DNA of 64,000 nucleotides from Cornus controversa (lineage: Eukaryota; Streptophyta; Magnoliopsida; Cornales; Cornaceae): the NCBI GenBank assembly GCA_026545225.1, contig CM048847.1, positions 2,356,001-2,420,000 of the forward strand, given 5' to 3'. The position numbers were made by a program, and so were the translations under genes. The notes beneath the pieces are model-generated. The model had not been told where the DNA came from. It ran no database searches and saw nothing but the letters and a program-made list of their open reading frames with translations. This document shows positions 60,388-64,000 of this stretch, piece by piece; within the stretch, counting starts at the first letter, position 1; every line of letters begins with the position of its first letter.

Positions 60388-60628
60388 AATTTCGATTAAT
60401 CGAAATTGGCATTTCGATCAATCGAACTGCATCTCGATTAATCGAAATTTTGACCCCATCAATCGAAGCAAACACCCTCTCGGTATCTTGGACCTGCATT
60501 ATTTCGATTAATCGAAACTGGGACTTCGATTGATCGAAATAAGGCCTGAAAATACATAAAATCTCGCAACCATTTCGATCAATCGAAATGGGGGTTTCGA
60601 TTGATCGAAATAGGCATTTCGATTGATC
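60388..60628. repeat. Array of TTTCGATTRATCGAAA palindromes (right LTR)
   Basis: Second LTR copy of the array at 52577-52817, same number and order, no change seen. Confidence 0.8.
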
Positions 60629-61405
60629 GAAATGCACTACCCGGGACCTCCAACAACCCTATACATGGTTCATTTGAAGCCCAATCAACATCCTATCATC
60701 CTAGAACCCCTCAAACAAGATTAATAACATAAATGAAAGGTTCCAACATCAATTTCACTCTCAAGATCACATCCATAATTGAATCCATACACCAAAATGA
60801 ATCATTTTCTTTCACAAACACCATTCATTCATAAGGGAAACATCATCAAATGAATCAAGTGCCACCATGGGCATTACATAAATTAAACCGTTGTCTTTTC
60901 ACACCCAACAAGTTTATAATCCAATACATACATCAAAAGTACATATGTCCAAGGTACAACCACGACTAAAAAGGAAGTCACATGCCACAAGCCGGCATGG
61001 ATAGCCACAAAATGTGCAACATCCAAAAGATAGCAAAACCACTACTAGAATCCACTTGGACACTCATGTCCCATCCATCATCGGCGCTTTATCTGTAAAA
61101 TATTTAGAATAAAGGGGTGAGCACCACTGCGGCTCAGTAGAGATACCCCAACCCACCTAAGTGCCGACCCGACACGACCTACATGGATGCATGTCACAAC
61201 ATTTCTCATATCATTCAACATAAATCATGTTCACTCACAACAATGCATATATACATATAGGGATGTATTAAACACTTATCATGCTTTATAATTCAAACGA
61301 AGGCAATAATCATACACTTGTCTCTCTCTCGGACTCAACCCGTCATCCCAACATAATTCTTGACCGAATCATGAAACCGAGACACTTTTCCACACCATTC
61401 CAATT

Positions 61406-61703
61406 CCGCCACCGAGTATTTACCTACTCCAAGGTGGATAGACCACCGTCACCGAGTATTTACCTACTCCAAGGTGACTTGGCCCCCTTTCTTGAATTCT
61501 CACCGAGTATTTGCCTACTCCAAGGTGACTAACCACAATCACCGAGTATTTACCTACTCCAAGGCGATTGGGCAACCTTTTTAGAATCTCCACCGAGTAT
61601 TTACCTACTCCAAGGTGAGTAAACCACCGTCACCGAGTATCTACCTACTCCAAGGTGACGCAACCACTCCAACGCCCTCTTCGAGTATTGACCTACTCTA
61701 GGC
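61406..61703 (-). repeat. Seven-copy hairpin array with GAGTA/TACTC core (right LTR)
   Basis: Second LTR copy of the array at 53595-53892, no change seen. In element sense it begins about 1.2 kb into the 5' LTR. Confidence 0.8.
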
Positions 61704-62903
61704 AATTCAACCACACTTCCCCGTTTCCTCACAACGGCCCCAATATATGCATTTTCGAACATATAAACATCAAGCATTTAATTTTATGCCTCACAATGCA
61801 CATGCTAATTAATAAAAGCATAAAGCATGCATTTTATCTCCACTACACCACACATATATTTACCTATACATGCCACCCTAGCATAATATCCACATATGCT
61901 CACAAAACTTCACTTAAGCACATTTTAATCATGCTTTACAAATGCACATATTTTCTATACAAATATAGCATGCATTTAACTCACTTACGACATATAACAC
62001 ACATATATGGCCAATATAACACATTTCCACATATATGCACAAAAGCTAGCATATAAGCATACATGCTCTCATCCTCCCACATTCTCATGCATTTGTCACT
62101 CACATCATGCATACTAGGAGATACACATCTATTGCATACAAGAGACTCAAGAGAAGAATAAAAATACCTTATCCCACCCCTCTTACATCTCTAAAACATG
62201 CAATACACAACCTTAGCTCTCACCACTTCACCCGAAACCCTAGAATCGACAAGTAGATGAGAAAGAACACCCCTACCTCAAAGATGAAGGCCTTCCAAGC
62301 ACTTCTCAAATTTCCAGCAATGTCAACTTTGCCAAACCGCGACTTTGATCGGTTCAAAGGGAAGCCCTAGCCGTCCCCTACGTATCTCCCTCCTTCAGCA
62401 AGCCTTGAATCCAAGCCGAAGACCTCCAAAATCTAGAGAGAAGGAAGAGAGAATAAGTGGGAGCAATATAGAGAGAGAAGCAGCCATGAGATATGAAATA
62501 TCTCTGCAGATTTTGACCATTTAAGGTCCCTAGGTCACGAAAAGACCAAAATACCCCTAGGCCACTTAACGCACCTTCCCGGACTCCTTTTTCGATTCCG
62601 AAAACTCCTACGCTCTCGAAATCACTTCCTTAACTCTCTAAACATTTCATCTAAGCCATTCCCAAAAATAAATATTTTTGAGAATTTTCCGGATTTCCGG
62701 ACCCACTTAAGTCGCATCCCGGGCCCCGGTTTGACCAAAAAGTCAAACTTCTCCGATTCTCCCGAAAACTTCCCAAAACCTTAAAAACACTTCCCAAACA
62801 TGTTTCCTACACTCAAAACATGTTAAACACCACTCAAAATGCATTTATGGAAATTATAATGCGAAAAATGCAAAACCGGCCAAAATTGGTCACGGTCTCT
62901 ACA

Positions 62904-62908
62904 GAATT
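62904..62908. other. Target site duplication GAATT, right copy
   Basis: Follows the LTR end ...CTCTACA and continues into ACTCTTTTCG of the satellite. Confidence 0.95.
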
Positions 62909-64000
62909 ACTCTTTTCGATTCAAGACGTCCTGATGGTTGAATTTGGCATAAAGCAACGTATAATTCTAGGTATGGCACGATTTCATGTGGATTGGGACT
63001 TTTCGAATCATGACAAGTCAAACGAAACACGTTCGAAACCGTTCTTCTCATTCTCTATTCTTCTGGATATCCAGATGGTCAATTCTAGCACAAAGCGCCA
63101 TACGATTGTCGTCATGCTTGATTATTGCAAGCAATTGTTCTTTCGACTCAGAACAACTCAACCAAACACGAATGAAGATCGGATTGACATGCTCGTCGTT
63201 TCTTTGGGATGCTTTGATGGTTTCATTTAGAAAAAAGCAGCGTACGATTAGTATTATGGCACGACTTCTCTTGGAATGCGATTTTTGAATCAAAACAACT
63301 CAAATGAAACAAGTTTAAAATGGTCGGTAGCTTGCTAATTGTTTCCTTTAGATGTCCAAACGGTCGAATTTGGAACAAAGCACCATACGGTTGTGATGAA
63401 GATCGGATTGACATGTTCGTCACTTCTTTTGGATGCTTTGATGGTCTGATTTAGAAAAAAGAAACTTACGATTCTGATTATGGCATGACTTCTAAAGGAA
63501 TGGGTTTTTGAATCAGAACAACTCAAACTAAACTTGTTTAAAATCATCGATAGCTTGGGAATTGTTTCTTTTACTTCTCCAGATGGTTGAAGTTGGCATA
63601 GAGCACCATACGGTTGTGATCATTCATGGGTGCAGCATGGAATTACTCTTTTCGATTCAGGACATCCTGACGGTTGAATTTGGCATAAAGCAACGTATAA
63701 TTCTAGGTATGGCACGATTTTACGTGGATTGGGACTTTTCAAATCAGGACAAGTCAAATGAAACAAGTTCGAAACCGTTCTTGTCATTCTCTATTCTTCT
63801 GGACATCCTGATGGTCAATTCTAGCACAAAGCGCCATACGGTTGTCGTCATGCCTGATTATTGCAAGCAATTGTTCTTTCGACTCAGAACAACTCAAACA
63901 AACACGGATGAAGATCGGATTGACATGCTCGTCGTTTCTTTTGGACGTTTGATGGTTTCATTTAGAAAAAAGCAGCGTACGATTAGTATTATGGCACGAC
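62904..64000. repeat. Satellite array, segment 3
   Basis: About 1.5 units, continuing the unit broken at 52200 and running off the right edge. The first part matches the start of the 5,147-bp repeat (CGAATCATGACAAG, GAAACACGTTCG). From about 63280 it changes to a c-class unit (GCGATTTTTGAATC), so the third copy departs from the pattern of the first two. Confidence 0.96.

Larger units (their letters stand above)
52201..62903 (-). mobile_element. Complete autonomous Ty3/gypsy chromovirus (Del/Tekay type)
   Basis: 10,703-bp element with 2,892-bp LTRs (52201-55092 and 60012-62903), GAATT duplications, a tRNA-iMet PBS, a polypurine tract and one open Gag-Pol frame, all on the minus strand. Long LTRs, a single fused Gag-Pol, two zinc knuckles, a GPF module and a C-terminal chromodomain-like tail fit the Del/Tekay lineage. 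By eye the LTRs differ at three transitions only (G/A near 53054/60865, T/C near 53149/60960, G/A near 54675/62486). That is roughly 0.1%, so the insertion is young. All parts needed for transposition appear intact, so it may be an active family. Confidence 0.95.
60012..62903 (-). repeat. Right LTR of chromovirus (5' LTR in element sense)
   Basis: 2,892 bp, the same length as the left LTR and offset from it by 7811, with three transitions noted. It carries the second copies of the palindrome array (about 60388-60628) and the hairpin array (about 61406-61703). Confidence 0.96.

Noticed and set aside
1..64000. Telomeric or known centromeric repeat
   Set aside because: No TTTAGGG run and no recognised CRM-type centromeric retrotransposon, so the chromosomal location cannot be stated.

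Overview
The window is non-genic heterochromatin from a flowering plant, most likely a eudicot. The evidence is a long tandem satellite, a Del/Tekay-type Ty3/gypsy chromovirus primed by initiator tRNA-Met, a related element with very long LTRs, and a Helitron carrying plant-specific gene fragments (an MSL-type channel and a type-A response regulator). No intact host gene, rRNA, tRNA or CRISPR array was found. The species cannot be named from the sequence.

Layout. (1) 1-19170: satellite with a unit of about 736 bp. (2) 19171-34140: an LTR element without an intact gag-pol (LARD-like), on the minus strand, with target duplication AAAGC. Its LTRs are about 4.31 kb, and a 3,782-bp Helitron (30219-34000) sits inside the right LTR. 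(3) 34146-52200: the same satellite resumes exactly where it was cut. (4) 52201-62903: a complete autonomous chromovirus on the minus strand, with 2,892-bp LTRs, target duplication GAATT and one uninterrupted 1,537-residue Gag-Pol. (5) 62904-64000: satellite again. With both insertions removed, one continuous array of about 38.3 kb (about 52 units) remains, and it runs off both ends of the window.

The satellite is layered. Each 736-bp unit is six diverged copies of an ancestral monomer of about 142 bp, two of them shortened to about 88 bp. The 736-bp units fall into at least three classes, ordered into higher-order repeats. A 6-unit 4,414-bp period on the left switches near 8 kb to a 7-unit 5,150-bp period. 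After the first insertion there is a more diverged zone, a 2-unit 1,472-bp repeat, and a different 7-unit 5,147-bp period.

The two LTR elements look like an autonomous and non-autonomous pair. They share orientation, LTR termini, primer binding site, polypurine tract and PBS-flanking sequence, and the LARD interior keeps decayed pieces of the same Gag-protease and chromodomain coding regions. Both carry arrays of short hairpins in the LTR, with a constant core and changing stems. Near-identical LTR pairs mark both insertions as recent. The Helitron is younger than the LARD: removing it restores an exact (TA)12 tract. It has two successive 3' termini, as expected from read-through capture, and carries at least three decayed gene fragments.
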